A program made the translations under genes and the position numbers. 64,000 bases of DNA from positions 372,001 through 436,000 of the forward strand of contig NZ_JAENZZ010000001.1 of NCBI RefSeq assembly GCF_016612865.1, in the 5' to 3' direction. Numbering within the stretch: the first letter of the stretch is position 1; each line of letters opens with the position of its first letter. The DNA comes from Blastococcus sp. TML/M2B (GTDB lineage: Bacteria; Actinomycetota; Actinomycetes; Mycobacteriales; Geodermatophilaceae). Under the pieces are notes generated by a model. It was given only the letters and a program-made list of their open reading frames with translations. It was not told where the DNA came from and made no database searches. Shown here in pieces: positions 19,396-31,627 of the stretch.

Positions 19396-19428
19396 GAGGC
19401 CCGTCTCCCCCCCGGGGAGGCGGGCCTC
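19396..19428 (+). terminator. Hairpin terminator after lsr2
   Basis: GAGGCCCGTCTCCCC and GGGGAGGCGGGCCTC form a stem of about 15 bp with one mismatch around a CCC loop, 23 bases after the lsr2 stop. There is no U tract, which is common for actinobacterial intrinsic terminators. Confidence 0.75.
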
Positions 19429-19663
19429 CGGCGTTCCCGGGGCCGGCCGGCGTCCGCTGACGGCGTAACCCCGGCGGAACAGCACCCCACCGGGTTCCGT
19501 TGGACCAGGCAGCCATCCACCACGCCCGTCGGACCGCGACGGGACGGAGTGGTTCGCGACTACAGTGGAATGACCGGTGCCCCCAGCGCCGACGGATGTC
19601 GGGTGCTCCTCCCCGCCCAGGGGAGGACAGTGCCGGACCAGCCGGTCGAAGGAGAAGCAGCAG

Positions 19664-22201
<2,538 letters not shown>

Positions 22202-22213
22202 GCACACGACGCC

Positions 22214-22251
22214 GAAGAGGCCCGTCTCCCGTGAGGGAGGCGGGCCTCTTC
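22214..22251 (+). terminator. Hairpin terminator after clpC
   Basis: A 17-bp near-perfect stem, GAAGAGGCCCGTCTCCC with GGGAGGCGGGCCTCTTC, encloses a GTGA loop 13 bases after the clpC stop. One T/G wobble interrupts the stem. Confidence 0.85.
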
Positions 22252-22274
22252 GCACGCCCGGGCCGCCTCGTGCT

Positions 22275-22356
22275 GGGATCAGGTGACTTGATCGTGGAGC
22301 GTCCACCCTCACCGCACACCGTGAGGGAGGACGCTCGGCGGTGAGGGAGGACTGCC
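22275..22356 (+). repeat. Dispersed palindromic repeat, copy B
   Basis: Second copy of the repeat family, in direct orientation. It opens with GGGATCAGGTGACTTGATC, then GGAGCGTCCACCCTCACCGC, a spacer CACACC, GTGAGGGAGGACGCTC and a further GCGGTGAGGGAGGAC. It lies between the clpC terminator and the 3' end of mutY, that is, between convergent genes. Differences from copies A and C are single-base changes, some within the palindrome arms. Confidence 0.8.
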
Positions 22357-22376
22357 GGGCGCGGCCCGGGGATCCT

Positions 22377-23279
22377 TCAGTGCGGCAACCGGAAGAGGCC
22401 GTCCTCGGTCTGCTCGACCAGGCCGTCGGCGAGCAGCGAGTCCAGGCAGCGCGAACGCTGGACGGGTTCGGCCCAGGCGGGTTCGAGGGCCGCGGCGTCC
22501 ACCGGGCCGGAGGCGGCGCGGAGGACGTCGAGCAGCCGGCCGCGCACCTGGCGGTCGGTGCCCGCGAACTTCTGCACCCGCCGCGCGGGGCCCTCGTGCG
22601 CCGGCGAGCCGGCCAGCCGCCAGGCGCAGCGGTCCCGCACCGGGCAGGCCCCGCAGCGCGGGCTGCCGGCGACGCACACCAGCGCCCCGAGCTCCATGAC
22701 CGCCACCGAGAAGCGCACCGCCCGCTCGTCGTCCTCGGGCGCCAGGGCGGCGACGTCGTCGAGGTCCGCGGCCCGGGCCGTGCCGGCCTCGGCCCGGCCG
22801 TGCACCAGCCGGGCGACGACGCGGCGCACGTTGGTGTCGACCACCGGCTGACGCTGCCCGTAGCCGAAGCAGGCCACGGCACGGGCGGTGTAGGTGCCCA
22901 CCCCCGGCAGCGCCTCGAGCTCCTCCACCGACGACGGGACGACGTCGCCGTGCCGCTCGGCGATCGCCGCCGCGGCCTCGCGCAGCCGCAGCGCCCGGCG
23001 CGGGTAGCCGAGCTTGCCCCAGGCCCGGATGACGTCGGCCGGGCTCGCGGCGGCCAGCGCCGACGGCGTGGGCCAGCGCTCCAGCCACTCCCGCCAGACG
23101 GGTTCCACGCGGGCCACCGGCGTCTGCTGCAGCATCACCTCGCTGACCAGCACCGCCCAGGCATCCACGCCGGGCCGGCGCCACGGCAGGTCGCGGGCGG
23201 CTGTGGCGAACCAGTCGACGATCACCTCGCCGGCGTCCGGTCCGGCGTGCGGCACGGGGCGGGTGGGAAGGCTGGTCAC
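22377..23279 (-). CDS. mutY: A/G-specific adenine glycosylase MutY
   Basis: Base-excision repair enzyme that removes adenine mispaired with 8-oxoguanine. The 300-residue protein has the catalytic Glu in 'SEVMLQQTPVARV', the helix-hairpin-helix 'LPGVGTYTARAVACF', catalytic Asp in 'PVVDTNVRRVVARL', and the [4Fe-4S] cluster pattern C-x6-C-x2-C-x5-C ('CVAGSPRCGACPVRDRC'). GTG 23279 is chosen over a 17-residue longer start because it fits the family N-terminus. The C-terminal 8-oxoG-recognition domain is short or absent, as in other actinobacterial MutY. It is divergent from the next gene and convergent with clpC. Confidence 0.94.
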   Translation of the reverse strand: MTSLPTRPVPHAGPDAGEVIVDWFATAARDLPWRRPGVDAWAVLVSEVMLQQTPVARVEPVWREWLERWPTPSALAAASPADVIRAWGKLGYPRRALRLREAAAAIAERHGDVVPSSVEELEALPGVGTYTARAVACFGYGQRQPVVDTNVRRVVARLVHGRAEAGTARAADLDDVAALAPEDDERAVRFSVAVMELGALVCVAGSPRCGACPVRDRCAWRLAGSPAHEGPARRVQKFAGTDRQVRGRLLDVLRAASGPVDAAALEPAWAEPVQRSRCLDSLLADGLVEQTEDGLFRLPH

Positions 23280-23343
23280 GGGGGTCCAGTGTGCCGTCCC
23301 GCGGGCGCGGCGTGCCGGGTCGGGCGGCACGGCCGCGCCCGGA

Positions 23344-23349
23344 TAGCGT
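23344..23349 (+). promoter_or_regulatory. Probable leaderless -10 element
   Basis: TAGCGT lies seven bases before the GTG at 23357. This is the spacing expected for a leaderless transcript, and it supports that GTG over the upstream in-frame codons. Confidence 0.45.
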
Positions 23350-23356
23350 TCCGGGC

Positions 23357-24043
23357 GTGCTGCACCCGGTCGGACCCCTGCCGGCGCGCGTCTACTGGCG
23401 TCGCCGGCTGGTCGTGCTGGGGGCGCTGCTGGCCGTGCTCGGCGCGGGCACCTGGGGCGGCATCGCGCTGCTGACCGGTGGCTCCGCCGGCCCCCGGGGC
23501 ATCACGCCGGAGGCCGCGGAACCGGCGCCCACGCCCGCCCTGGAGCGGGTCGTCCCCTCGCTCGGCGCCGTCCGGACCCCGGCCGCGCCCGAGCCGGAGA
23601 CGGCCGTCCCTCCGCCGGAGGAGACGGTGGCGGCCGCGCCCCAGCCCGAGGCCGGGGGGCCCTGCGGCGACGACGCGCTCGCGGTCGAGGTGCGCTCACC
23701 GGGCTCGGCCGCGGTGGGCAGCAAGCCGCTGTTCGAGCTGGTCGTCGTGAACACCTCGGCGGTGCCCTGCGTCCGCGACCTGGACAAGGCGCTGCAGGAG
23801 CTGATCCTGGTCGACGGCACCGGTCAGCGGGTGTGGGGGAGCAACGACTGCTTCCCCGAGTCCGGCACCGACGTACGCACCCTGGCGCCCGGCGAGCCGG
23901 TGGTCTTCCCGGTGCGCTGGGGCGGGCTCACCAGCGCCCCGGACTGCGCCGGCGAGCGCACCCCGCCGCCGGCGGGCAGCTACGCCGTCCGCGGCCGGCT
24001 GGACACGGTCGGCTCCCCGGACGCCACGCTCACGCTCACCTGA
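23357..24043 (+). CDS. Membrane-anchored protein, Rv3587c-like, function unknown
   Basis: 228-residue protein with a short cytosolic N-terminus, one hydrophobic helix ('RRLVVLGALLAVLGAGTWGGIALL', described as residues about 16-38), a Pro/Ala-rich linker (about 50-100) and an extracytoplasmic domain with cysteines near residues 103, 136, 163 and 194 that could form two disulfides. The domain ('LFELVVVNTSAVPCVRDLD', 'YAVRGRLDT') looks like a beta-sandwich of the DUF4232 or intracellular-protease-inhibitor type. Position between mutY and disA equals that of Rv3587c. Function is unknown. Confidence 0.6.
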   Translation: MLHPVGPLPARVYWRRRLVVLGALLAVLGAGTWGGIALLTGGSAGPRGITPEAAEPAPTPALERVVPSLGAVRTPAAPEPETAVPPPEETVAAAPQPEAGGPCGDDALAVEVRSPGSAAVGSKPLFELVVVNTSAVPCVRDLDKALQELILVDGTGQRVWGSNDCFPESGTDVRTLAPGEPVVFPVRWGGLTSAPDCAGERTPPPAGSYAVRGRLDTVGSPDATLTLT

Positions 24044-24109
24044 TCGCTGCACGGGCGCCGGTCCGTCCGACGGCGTCGCGGCTCCCGGCCGTAATGTTCA
24101 CCGCCCGAC

Positions 24110-24598
24110 ATGAGGCGTGTGACGGGTGCCCGCCAGCCATCGACGGCCGATGACGTCCGGAGCCTCCCGGTGTGGCGGCGCACCGGACTGGTGACGGGCT
24201 GGGCTGCCCCGGTCCTCGCCGGAGCAGCAGGCGTTGTATGGCTGCTGGACGGGGCGGAGCAGGAGGAGCCCGGGAGCGTCCTGTTCCTCCTGGCCGTCGG
24301 CGCGATCGTTGCCACCGTGTGCGCCTTCGCGTTCCTGCGCCGCGTCTGGGCGGTGGCGGAGCTCGCCGGCGACCCGATCGCCGTCCGGTGTCGCCGGTGG
24401 GCCGACGGGGCGGTCGCGACCTGGGGCGTCGCCCTACTCCTCCGCGTGCTCGTCGAGCAGCTGCTGCATCGTGGTGGCGTCTGGCTCGACGTGGTCACGA
24501 CCGCGCTCGGTGCGGTCGCCGTGGTGGCCTACGTCCGCGTGCTCGTGCTGACCACCCGTTGGGGCCCTGCGCCGAGCGCCGGTGGGGATCAGCTGTAG
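24110..24598 (+). CDS. Small integral membrane protein, function unknown
   Basis: 162-residue protein with four hydrophobic segments near residues 26-46, 56-76, 100-118 and 126-146, and Arg-rich loops. I recognise no family. ATG 24110 is preceded at 12 bases by TAATGT, a plausible -10 with a very short leader. The 3' end overlaps the end of disA on the other strand by 10 bp. The gene is an addition relative to the mycobacterial order mutY-Rv3587c-disA. Its codon usage looks a little less GC-extreme than its neighbours, for example several ACC/GTT-rich stretches, so recent acquisition is possible. Confidence 0.6.
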   Translation: MRRVTGARQPSTADDVRSLPVWRRTGLVTGWAAPVLAGAAGVVWLLDGAEQEEPGSVLFLLAVGAIVATVCAFAFLRRVWAVAELAGDPIAVRCRRWADGAVATWGVALLLRVLVEQLLHRGGVWLDVVTTALGAVAVVAYVRVLVLTTRWGPAPSAGGDQL

Positions 24599-25675
24599 CG
24601 GTCGAGGATCGAGGTCTCGGCCAGCCGGGACAGCCCCTCGCGGATGCCGCGGGCGCGGGCCTCGCCGACGCCCTCGACGGCCAGCAGGTCCTCGATGGTG
24701 GCGGCCAGCAGCTTCTGCAGGCCGCCGAAGTGCTCGACCAGCCGGTCGATGATGCCCGAGGGCAGCCGGGGCACCCGGTTGAGCAGCCGGTAGCCGCGCG
24801 GGCTGACGGGGGAGTCCAGGGCGTCCGGCGAGGTGGGCAGCCCGTAGCAGCGGGCCACCGCGGAGAGGTCGAGCAGCTCGGTCGCGGTCAGCGCCCGCAG
24901 GTCGGTGAGCACCTGGTCGATGGTGCGCACGCGGCGGCCACCGTCGGGCAGGTAGTCGCGGACCAGCAGGCCGCGGTCGCTCCTCGACGCCGGCCAGCAT
25001 CTCGTCGAGCTGGAGCGCCAGCAGCCGGCCGTCGGTGCCCAGCTCGACGACGAAGCCCTCGATCTCGTCGGCGATGCGGCGGACCATCTCCAGCCGCTGG
25101 CTGACGCTCATCGCGTCGCGGACGGTGACGAGGTCCTCGATCTCCAGCGCCGAGAGGGTGCTGGCCACCTCGTCCAGGCGCAGCTTGTAGCGCTCCAGCG
25201 CCGCGAGGGCCTGGTTGGCGCGGGCCAGGATCGTGGTCGGGTGCTCGAGGGTGTAGCGGCGCCCGGCCACGTAGACGCTGATGATGTGCATCGACTGGCT
25301 GACCGAGATCACCGGGAAGCCGGTCTGGATCGCCACCCGCTCCGCGGTGCGGTGCCGGGTGCCCGACTCCTCGGTCGGCACGGTCGGGTCGGGCATGAGG
25401 TGCACGCCGGCGCGCACGATGCGGCTGCCGTCGTAGGAGACGATGACCGCGCCGTCCATCTTGGCCAGCTCGCGGAGCCGGGTCGCCGACAGCGCGACGT
25501 CCAGCGCGAACCCGCCGGTGCACAGCGACTCGACCACGCGGTCGTACCCGAGCACGATGAGCGCCCCGGTCCGGCCGGCGAGGATGCGCTCCAGACCGTC
25601 GCGCAGGGCGGTGCCCGGAGCGATCCGGCCGAGGAGTTCGCGCAAGGCGACCTCGGGGTCCTCAGCGGCGGGCAC
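24589..25675 (-). CDS. disA: Diadenylate cyclase DisA (apparent frameshift)
   Basis: Synthesises c-di-AMP and scans DNA for branched structures. N-terminal DAC domain with the DGA motif ('KMDGAVIVS', near residue 72) and RHR motif ('GTRHRTAER', near 107), a central helical spine, and a C-terminal helix-hairpin-helix DNA-binding domain ('[15 protein letters not shown]'). The frame breaks where plus-strand base G 24979 is extra; removing it joins 'DEMLAGVEE' to '[11 protein letters not shown]' and gives about 361 residues. The longer frame running past the break is meaningless. GTG 25675 gives an N-terminus of typical length. Divergent from nothing nearby: radA lies upstream in the same direction, as in mycobacteria. 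Confidence 0.92.
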
Positions 25676-25777
25676 GAGCGCTCCTGACGGTCGAGAGGTA
25701 CGGGCACCGAGTCTACGTGCCCGGTGTCCGGAGGACCGGGCTCCGGGTCAGCCTGCCAGATCCGGAACCTGGCCGGT

Positions 25778-27144
25778 TCAGAGGAGGCGGGCGAACACCG
25801 ACCCCAGGTCGCCCACCTCGACCAGCCGCATGCCCGCGGGCGCCGGGCCGGCGTCCGGCGGGACGAACGCGACCTGGTAGCCCTGCCGGGCCGCCTCGGC
25901 CAGCCGGCGGCCGGTGCCGCCCACCCGCCGGATCTCGCCGGAGAGCCCGACCTCGCCCAGGGCGATCACCCCGGGGGGCTCAGCGCGCGGTCCCGGGACG
26001 CCGAGGCGATCGCCAGGGCCAGCGCGAGGTCGGCGGCGGGCTCGGCGATGCGCACACCCCCGACCGAGGCGGTGAAGACGTCGGCGTCGGCCAGCTTGAC
26101 CCCGCCGCGCCGCTCGACGACGGCGTTGACCATGGCCACCCGCTGGGCGTCCAGGCCGCTGACCGCGCGGCGCGGCGACCCGCCGCCCGACGAGCTGGCG
26201 ACCAGCGCCTGCACCTCGGCCAGCAGCGGCCGGCTGCCCTCCATGGTCACCGTGACGCAACTGCCGGGCACGGGCGCCGCCCGGCGGGAGACGAACAGCG
26301 CCGAGGGGTCGGGGACGCCGACGACGCCGGTGTCGCCGATCTCGAAGCAGCCGATCTCGTCGGCCGGGCCGAAGCGGTTCTTGGTGGCCCGGACCAGCCG
26401 CAGGGTGGAGTGCCGCTCGCCGTCGAAGGCGACGACGACGTCCACGAGGTGCTCGAGGGTGCGCGGACCGGCGATCGCGCCGTCCTTGGTCACGTGGCCG
26501 ACCAGGATGGTCGTCATCCCGCGGCTCTTGGCGACGGCGGTCAGCGCGCTGGCGACCGCGCGGACCTGCGTGGCGCCGCCGTCGGTGCCGTCGCCCGGGG
26601 AGCGCACGGTCTGCACGCTGTCGAGGACGAGCAGCGTCGGGGCGACCTGCTCCACGTGGGAGAGGACGGCGGACAGCTCGGTCTCCGCGGCGAGGTAGAG
26701 CCGCTCGTGCAGGGCGCCGATGCGCTCGGCCCGCAGCCGCACCTGGCCGGCGGACTCCTCGCCCGACACGACCAGCGCGGGGCCGTTGCGCTCGGCGACC
26801 CGGTGGGCCACCTCGAGCAGCAGGGTGCTCTTGCCGACCCCGGGCTCCCCGGCGACCAGCAGTACCGCACCGGGCACGAGGCCGCCGCCGAGCACCCGGT
26901 CGAACTCGGAGATGCCGGTGGGGACCGCCCGGGCCCCGGCGAGCTCCACCTCGGCGATCGGCCGGGCGGGCGCGGTCACCGGGCCGGCCGTCACCGCGCG
27001 CAGCGACGGGGCGGCGGTGCCGATCTCCTGGATCGTGCCCCAGGCCTGGCACTCGGGGCAGCGGCCCACCCACTTGGCCGAGGCGTAGCCGCACTCGGTG
27101 CAGCGGTGGGCAGGGCGGGCGGTCTTCACTCCAGCGGGCGGCAC
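25778..27144 (-). CDS. radA: DNA repair protein RadA (apparent frameshift)
   Basis: RecA-like helicase that promotes branch migration in recombinational repair. N-terminal zinc finger CTEC/CPEC (residues about 15-32), Walker A GEPGVGKST near 98, the RadA-specific KNRFG motif near 251, and a Lon-protease-like C-terminal domain ('VALGEVGLSGEIRRV'-type). The frame breaks in a C/G run at 25968-25978; one base appears missing, and restoring it links 'RDRALSPPG' to 'VIALGEVGLSGEI'. The full protein is about 455 residues. GTG 27144 is used; GTG 27129 is an alternative. The gene is 102 bp upstream of disA. Confidence 0.92.
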
Positions 27145-27204
27145 GCCGCGACGTTAACCCGGCCCACCGACAGGACGCGGGAGCCGGAGAGGAGCGGGTA
27201 CCGC

Positions 27205-27765
27205 TTACTCCTCGGAGTGGTGGAAGTCGAAGCCCTCCTCGCGCTCGAGCTCCGAGGACGGGGTGGCGACCGTGGCGCGCACGGTCACCTCGCCGGCGTT
27301 CTCGAAGGTCAGCACGAGGCTCACGGCCTGCCCGACGGTCAGGTCCTCGTCGAGGTCGCTCAGGGTGATCGTGGCGTCGTCGGAGCCGACGAAGACGGTG
27401 CCGCCCGCAGGCACCTCGAGGCCGCCGGAGCGGGCCGAGCCGGTGGAGGCGCCGGTGGCCGAGCCGTCCTGGATCTCGGCGTCGCCGAAGCCCTCGCCCT
27501 CGACCGAGACCAGCGTGTCCGCCTCGCCCCCGGTGTTGACGATCGCCATCGTGACCTCGGCGTCGTCCCCGGCGTCGTAGCTGCCGCTGCGCGGGAAGGC
27601 CAGGTGCACCTGGCGGAGCAGGATGTCGCCGACCTCCCCCATGGCGCCGACCTTGTCCCGTTCCTGGGTGGCGGTCTGGGCGACCTGGCCCGCCGAGCAC
27701 GCGGAGAGGGCGATGGGGGAGAACAGAGCAACGCCCACGATGGCGGCCCGCAGAGCGCGGTTCAC
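27205..27765 (-). CDS. lpqE: LpqE-like lipoprotein
   Basis: 186-residue exported lipoprotein. The signal peptide ends with the lipobox 'LSAC' at about residue 27. The mature part has a beta-sandwich character with 'DAEVTMAIVNTGGEADTL' and 'GLEVPAGGTVFVG' segments and is similar in layout to LpqE and PCu(A)C-type proteins, but I see no Met/His metal-binding set. GTG 27765 is preceded by TGGAGGT at good spacing; the open frame continues upstream without character. Position after radA equals Rv3584 (lpqE). Function in the cell envelope is unknown. Confidence 0.72.
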   Translation of the reverse strand: MNRALRAAIVGVALFSPIALSACSAGQVAQTATQERDKVGAMGEVGDILLRQVHLAFPRSGSYDAGDDAEVTMAIVNTGGEADTLVSVEGEGFGDAEIQDGSATGASTGSARSGGLEVPAGGTVFVGSDDATITLSDLDEDLTVGQAVSLVLTFENAGEVTVRATVATPSSELEREEGFDFHHSEE

Positions 27766-27872
27766 AGCCGTCGACCTCCACACAGGTTCGAGGTAGCGGT
27801 TCCCGGGGGTCGGGACCGAAGTCGCGTGCAGCCTATCGGGCACCGCACGATGCTCGCCGGGAGGTGAGGCCG

Positions 27873-29438
27873 GTGGCGTCGAGCACGACCGGGATGGGGC
27901 ACGGGGCGGGCGACCCGGCGCTCGCCGATTTCCCCGCGGAGGCCCCGGGCACCCGGCGCTGGTGCTTCGCCGACCAGCTGGGCCCGCACTTCCTCGACCG
28001 GCCCGACCAGCCGGTGCTGCTGGTCGAGTCGCGGGCGGTGCTCGGACGCCGCCGGTTCCACCGCCAGAAGGCGCACCTGGTGCTGTCGGCGCTGCGGCAC
28101 CGGGCCGCCGAGCTGGGCGACCGGGCGGAGTTCCACCAGGTCGGCACCTACGCCGAGGCGCTGGACCGGGTGCGGGAGCCGCTGAGCGTCTGCGCACCGA
28201 CGTCCTGGGCCGCCCGCGACCTCGTCCTCCGCCGTCCCGGCGTCGAGGTGCTGGCCGCGCGCGGCTTCGTGACCACCCAGCCGCAGTTCGCCGCCTGGGC
28301 GGAGGGCCGGGGCGGTCGCCGGCTGCTGATGGAGGACTTCTACCGCGAGTCCCGCCGGGGCCACGACGTCCTCATGAGCGGGGCCGAGCCGGTGGGCGGG
28401 CGCTGGAACCTCGATGCGGAGAACCGCGAACCCCCGCCGGCCGATGGGCGGATCGGCGTCCCCGAGCCCTGGTGGCCGGAGGAGGACGACATCGACGCCG
28501 AGGTCCGCGCCGACCTCGACCGGTGGGCGGCCGACGGGCTGGTCTCCTTCATCGGGGACGACGGCCCGCGGCTGTTCCCAGTCACCCGGGCCGAGGCCCT
28601 GCACCGGCTGGAGGACTTCCTCGAGCACCGGCTGGGCGCGTTCGGGCCGCACGAGGACGCGATGCTGACCGGCGACCGGTGGCTGGCCCACTCGCTGCTG
28701 TCCCCGGCGCTCAACCTGGGGCTGCTCGACCCGCTCGAGGTCGTCGTCGCCGCGGAGCGCAGCGCCCGCGACCGCGCCGCCGCCGGCGAGCTCCTGCCGC
28801 TCAACAGCGTCGAGGGCTTCGTGCGGCAGGTCATGGGCTGGCGCGACTACGTCTGGCACATGTACTGGCACCTCGGCCGCGACTTCCGGGCCCGGAACCA
28901 CCTCGGGGCGCACGCCGCGGTGCCGGACTGGCTGGCCGGGCTGGACGACGCGGCGGTCGACGCGGCCTGCCTCTCCGACGTCCTGGGCGACCTGCGCCGC
29001 GACGGCTGGGTGCACCACATCCCGCGGCTCATGGTGCTCGGCAACTACGCCCTGCAGCGCGGCATCGACCCCTCGACCATGACCGACTGGTTCCACGAGA
29101 GCTTCGTCGACGGCTACGAGTGGGTGATGGTCGCCAACGTCGTCGGCATGAGCCAGCACGCCGACGGCGGGGTGCTGGCGACCAAGCCCTACGCCTCGGG
29201 CGGCGCCTACATCGACCGGATGAGCGACTACTGCGGCGGCTGCCGGTACGACCCGAGGAAGCGGCTGGGGGAGGACGCCTGCCCGTTCACCGCCGGCTAC
29301 TGGGCGTTCCTGGACCGCACGCGGGAGCGGCTGGCCGGCAACCACCGCATGCGCCGTCCCCTCCAGGGGCTCGACCGGCTGGCCGACCTGCCCGCGGTCG
29401 TCGAGCAGGAGCGGCTGCGCGGCACCGAGGCGCCCTGA
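27873..29438 (+). CDS. Cryptochrome/photolyase-related protein, FeS-BCP (PhrB) type
   Basis: FAD-containing photolyase of the bacterial iron-sulfur class that repairs (6-4) photoproducts. The 521-residue product has the N-terminal ribolumazine-binding Rossmann part ('WCFADQLGPHF'), a helical FAD domain ('VEGFVRQVMGWRDYVW', 'HHIPRLMVLGNYAL'), and the C-terminal cluster ligands in 'YCGGCRYDPRKRLGEDACPF'; the fourth cysteine is probably the one in 'DAACLSDVLG' about 85 residues earlier. GTG 27873 is chosen because GGGAGG precedes it by 8 bases; GTG 27864 overlaps that site. It abuts the UbiA-type gene end-to-end. UV resistance fits a surface- or rock-dwelling lifestyle. Confidence 0.9.
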   Translation: MASSTTGMGHGAGDPALADFPAEAPGTRRWCFADQLGPHFLDRPDQPVLLVESRAVLGRRRFHRQKAHLVLSALRHRAAELGDRAEFHQVGTYAEALDRVREPLSVCAPTSWAARDLVLRRPGVEVLAARGFVTTQPQFAAWAEGRGGRRLLMEDFYRESRRGHDVLMSGAEPVGGRWNLDAENREPPPADGRIGVPEPWWPEEDDIDAEVRADLDRWAADGLVSFIGDDGPRLFPVTRAEALHRLEDFLEHRLGAFGPHEDAMLTGDRWLAHSLLSPALNLGLLDPLEVVVAAERSARDRAAAGELLPLNSVEGFVRQVMGWRDYVWHMYWHLGRDFRARNHLGAHAAVPDWLAGLDDAAVDAACLSDVLGDLRRDGWVHHIPRLMVLGNYALQRGIDPSTMTDWFHESFVDGYEWVMVANVVGMSQHADGGVLATKPYASGGAYIDRMSDYCGGCRYDPRKRLGEDACPFTAGYWAFLDRTRERLAGNHRMRRPLQGLDRLADLPAVVEQERLRGTEAP

Positions 29439-30293
29439 TCAGCCGAGCGCCGCTCCGCCGGCCAGCAGCAGGACGACGTCCAGCACGGTCAGCAGCATGA
29501 CGGCCGGGAAGGCCAGCCGGCTGCCGCGCGGGGTGCCGGCGAGCGAGGCGACGACGGCGGCCGGCACGGCGACGACCAGCCCGGCCCACCCGGCGGCGGT
29601 CGGCGCGCCGTCGGGGGCGAGGACCAGCACCAGGGAGGCGGCGAGCAGCAGCACCGCGCAGGTGATCGCGGAGGCGCGGGCGCCGAGCCGGTGCGGCAGG
29701 CCCCGGACACCGGTGGCGAGGTCGTCTTCCAGGTCGGGGGCGACGTTGGCCAGGTGGGCCGCGGCCCCCAGCCCCCCCCCGGCGGCGACGAGCCACCACG
29801 GTGCCGACGGCGTGCCCGGCGCCGCGGCGACCACGCCGGCCGGCAGCGCCCCGAACCCGGTGACGTAGGGCAGCACGGAGGCCGCGGTGCGCTTCAGACC
29901 GGCGTTGTAGACCCATCCGCTGGCCACCAGGACGAGCAGCAGCAGCCCGGGGGTGAGGCCGAGCAGCAGGGAGAGGACGACGGCCGCCGCGGCCGAGCCG
30001 AGCGCCGCGGCGCGCAGCAGCCCCGGGTCCACCGCGCCGGTCACCACCGGCTTGTCGGCGCGCGCGACGGCGCGGTCACGGTCGGCGTCCAGCCAGTCGT
30101 TGCTCCAGCCGATGGACGCCTGACCTGCGAGAACGGCGAGGCCGACCAGCGCGGTCCGCGCGGCGCCGACGTCCGCGGCGACCGCCAGCAGCGTCGCCAC
30201 CGTGGTCACGGCGAGCGCCGGACCGGGGTGCGTGGCGCGCGTCAGCGCGACCGCGAGACCCCCTCGCGAGCTGTGTCCACGCACACCGTCCAT
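29439..30293 (-). CDS. UbiA-type prenyltransferase family protein
   Basis: Integral membrane protein of 284 residues with seven to nine hydrophobic helices. The aspartate-rich motif '[18 protein letters not shown]' near residues 67-84 is the prenyl-diphosphate/Mg site of the UbiA superfamily, and a second acidic motif '[13 protein letters not shown]' lies near 178. The acceptor substrate cannot be predicted. ATG 30293 gives a short N-terminus; the frame runs further upstream through the carD promoter. It is divergent from carD with a 123-bp gap, and converges with the photolyase gene with no spacer. Not part of the conserved mycobacterial gene order here. Confidence 0.82.
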   Translation of the reverse strand: MDGVRGHSSRGGLAVALTRATHPGPALAVTTVATLLAVAADVGAARTALVGLAVLAGQASIGWSNDWLDADRDRAVARADKPVVTGAVDPGLLRAAALGSAAAAVVLSLLLGLTPGLLLLVLVASGWVYNAGLKRTAASVLPYVTGFGALPAGVVAAAPGTPSAPWWLVAAGGGLGAAAHLANVAPDLEDDLATGVRGLPHRLGARASAITCAVLLLAASLVLVLAPDGAPTAAGWAGLVVAVPAAVVASLAGTPRGSRLAFPAVMLLTVLDVVLLLAGGAALG

Positions 30294-30383
30294 GCCTCTG
30301 TCAACCCCTCGTCCGGGGGCGATCAGCCCTCTGACCTGCACCTTTGCGGCACTGCTCGGATCCGTCGGGTCAGTCTGCCGTGG

Positions 30384-30389
30384 TACTCT
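30384..30389 (+). promoter_or_regulatory. Possible -10 element of carD
   Basis: TACTCT lies 27 bases upstream of the carD ATG, within the 123-bp gap shared with the divergent UbiA-type gene. An extended G-T precedes it (GGTACTCT). No good -35 is visible. A ribosome-binding AAAGGGG follows about 14 bases before the ATG. Confidence 0.45.
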
Positions 30390-30416
30390 GGGGTCAGCGA
30401 AAGGGGTCACATTCAC

Positions 30417-30899
30417 ATGGGCTTCACTGTCGGCGAGACCGTCGTCTATCCGCACCACGGCGCCGCTCTGATCGAGGCGATCGAGCAGCGGACCATCAAG
30501 GGCGTCGAGCGCGCGTATCTCGTGCTGAAGGTCGCCCAGGGCGATCTGACCGTGCGCGTCCCGGCTGACAACGCCGAGATCGTCGGTGTCCGTGACGTCG
30601 TTGGCCAGGAGGGCCTCGACAAGGTGTTCGAGGTGCTCCGCGCCCCGCACACCGAGGAGCCGACCAACTGGTCGCGCCGCTACAAGGCCAACCTCGAGAA
30701 GCTGGCCTCCGGTGACGTGAACAAGGTGGCCGAGGTCGTCCGCGACCTCTGGCGCCGCGACAAGGACCGCGGCCTGTCGGCCGGGGAGAAGCGCATGCTC
30801 TCCAAGGCGCGCCAGATCCTGGTCAGCGAGCTCGCGCTCGCCGAGGGCACCAACGAGGACAAGGCCGAGATCCTGCTCGACGAGGTCCTCGCCAGCTGA
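30417..30899 (+). CDS. carD: RNA polymerase-binding transcription factor CarD
   Basis: Global regulator that binds the RNAP beta subunit and stabilises open complexes, notably at rRNA promoters. The 160-residue protein has the N-terminal Tudor-like RNAP-interaction domain ('[15 protein letters not shown]', '[18 protein letters not shown]') and a helical DNA-binding C-terminal domain ('[17 protein letters not shown]', '[16 protein letters not shown]'). ATG 30417 is the standard start; the frame is open much further upstream but runs through the antisense of the prenyltransferase. Gene order carD-ispD-ispF-cysS is as in mycobacteria. Confidence 0.97.
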   Translation: MGFTVGETVVYPHHGAALIEAIEQRTIKGVERAYLVLKVAQGDLTVRVPADNAEIVGVRDVVGQEGLDKVFEVLRAPHTEEPTNWSRRYKANLEKLASGDVNKVAEVVRDLWRRDKDRGLSAGEKRMLSKARQILVSELALAEGTNEDKAEILLDEVLAS

Positions 30900-30949
30900 G
30901 CCCGGTCCTGCCGAGCACCGCTGTCCCGAAGAACGTCCGGACCACTCCC

Positions 30950-31627
30950 GTGCACGCTGTCGCGATCGTCGCAGCGGCCGGGAGTGGTTCGCGTCTGGGG
31001 GCCGAACTGCCCAAGGCGCTGGTCCTGCTCGGCGGCCGCCCGCTCGTCGCCCGCGCGGTCGAGGGTCTGCTCGCCGGCGGCGTGGCCGAGGTGGTGGTCG
31101 TCGTCCCCGCCGCGCAGCGCCCGGCCTTCGAGGCCGCCCTCCCCGCGGAGGTCACCGTCGTCGACGGCGGCGCCACCCGCACCGCCTCGGTCCGGGCCGG
31201 CCTGGCCGCCGCCGGGCCGGCCGCCACCGCGGTGCTGGTGCACGACGCGGCCCGGCCGCTCACCCCGCCCGAGGCGATCGCCCGCGTGCTGAGCGCGCTC
31301 GAGGCCGGCGCCCCCGCGGTGGTCCCCGTGCTCCCCGTCGTCGACACCACCGTGCTGGTCGACGACGACGGCCTGGTCGTCGAGGCGGTGCCGCGCGCGC
31401 AGCTGCGCCGCGTGCAGACCCCGCAGGGCTTCGACCGGGCCACCCTCGAGTCCGCCTACGCCGCCCTCGACCCCGACGCCGACCTCACCGACGACGCCGC
31501 CGTCGTCCGGGCCGCCGGGGTGCCGGTGACCACCGTCGCCGGGGACGAGCGCGCCGCGAAGGTCACCGTCGCCCACGACCTGGCGCTGGCCGAGCTCGCC
31601 CTGACCCTCGAAGAGGCCGCCCCATGA
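30950..31627 (+). CDS. ispD: 2-C-methyl-D-erythritol 4-phosphate cytidylyltransferase
   Basis: Third step of the MEP isoprenoid pathway: forms CDP-ME from MEP and CTP. The 225-residue protein starts with the nucleotide-binding '[18 protein letters not shown]' and contains '[10 protein letters not shown]' near 102, 'VETTVLVD'-like '[12 protein letters not shown]' and '[10 protein letters not shown]' near 156, all diagnostic for IspD. GTG 30950 starts 50 bp after carD. Overlaps ispF by 4 bp (ATGA), so the two MEP enzymes are coupled. Confidence 0.96.
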   Translation: MHAVAIVAAAGSGSRLGAELPKALVLLGGRPLVARAVEGLLAGGVAEVVVVVPAAQRPAFEAALPAEVTVVDGGATRTASVRAGLAAAGPAATAVLVHDAARPLTPPEAIARVLSALEAGAPAVVPVLPVVDTTVLVDDDGLVVEAVPRAQLRRVQTPQGFDRATLESAYAALDPDADLTDDAAVVRAAGVPVTTVAGDERAAKVTVAHDLALAELALTLEEAAP

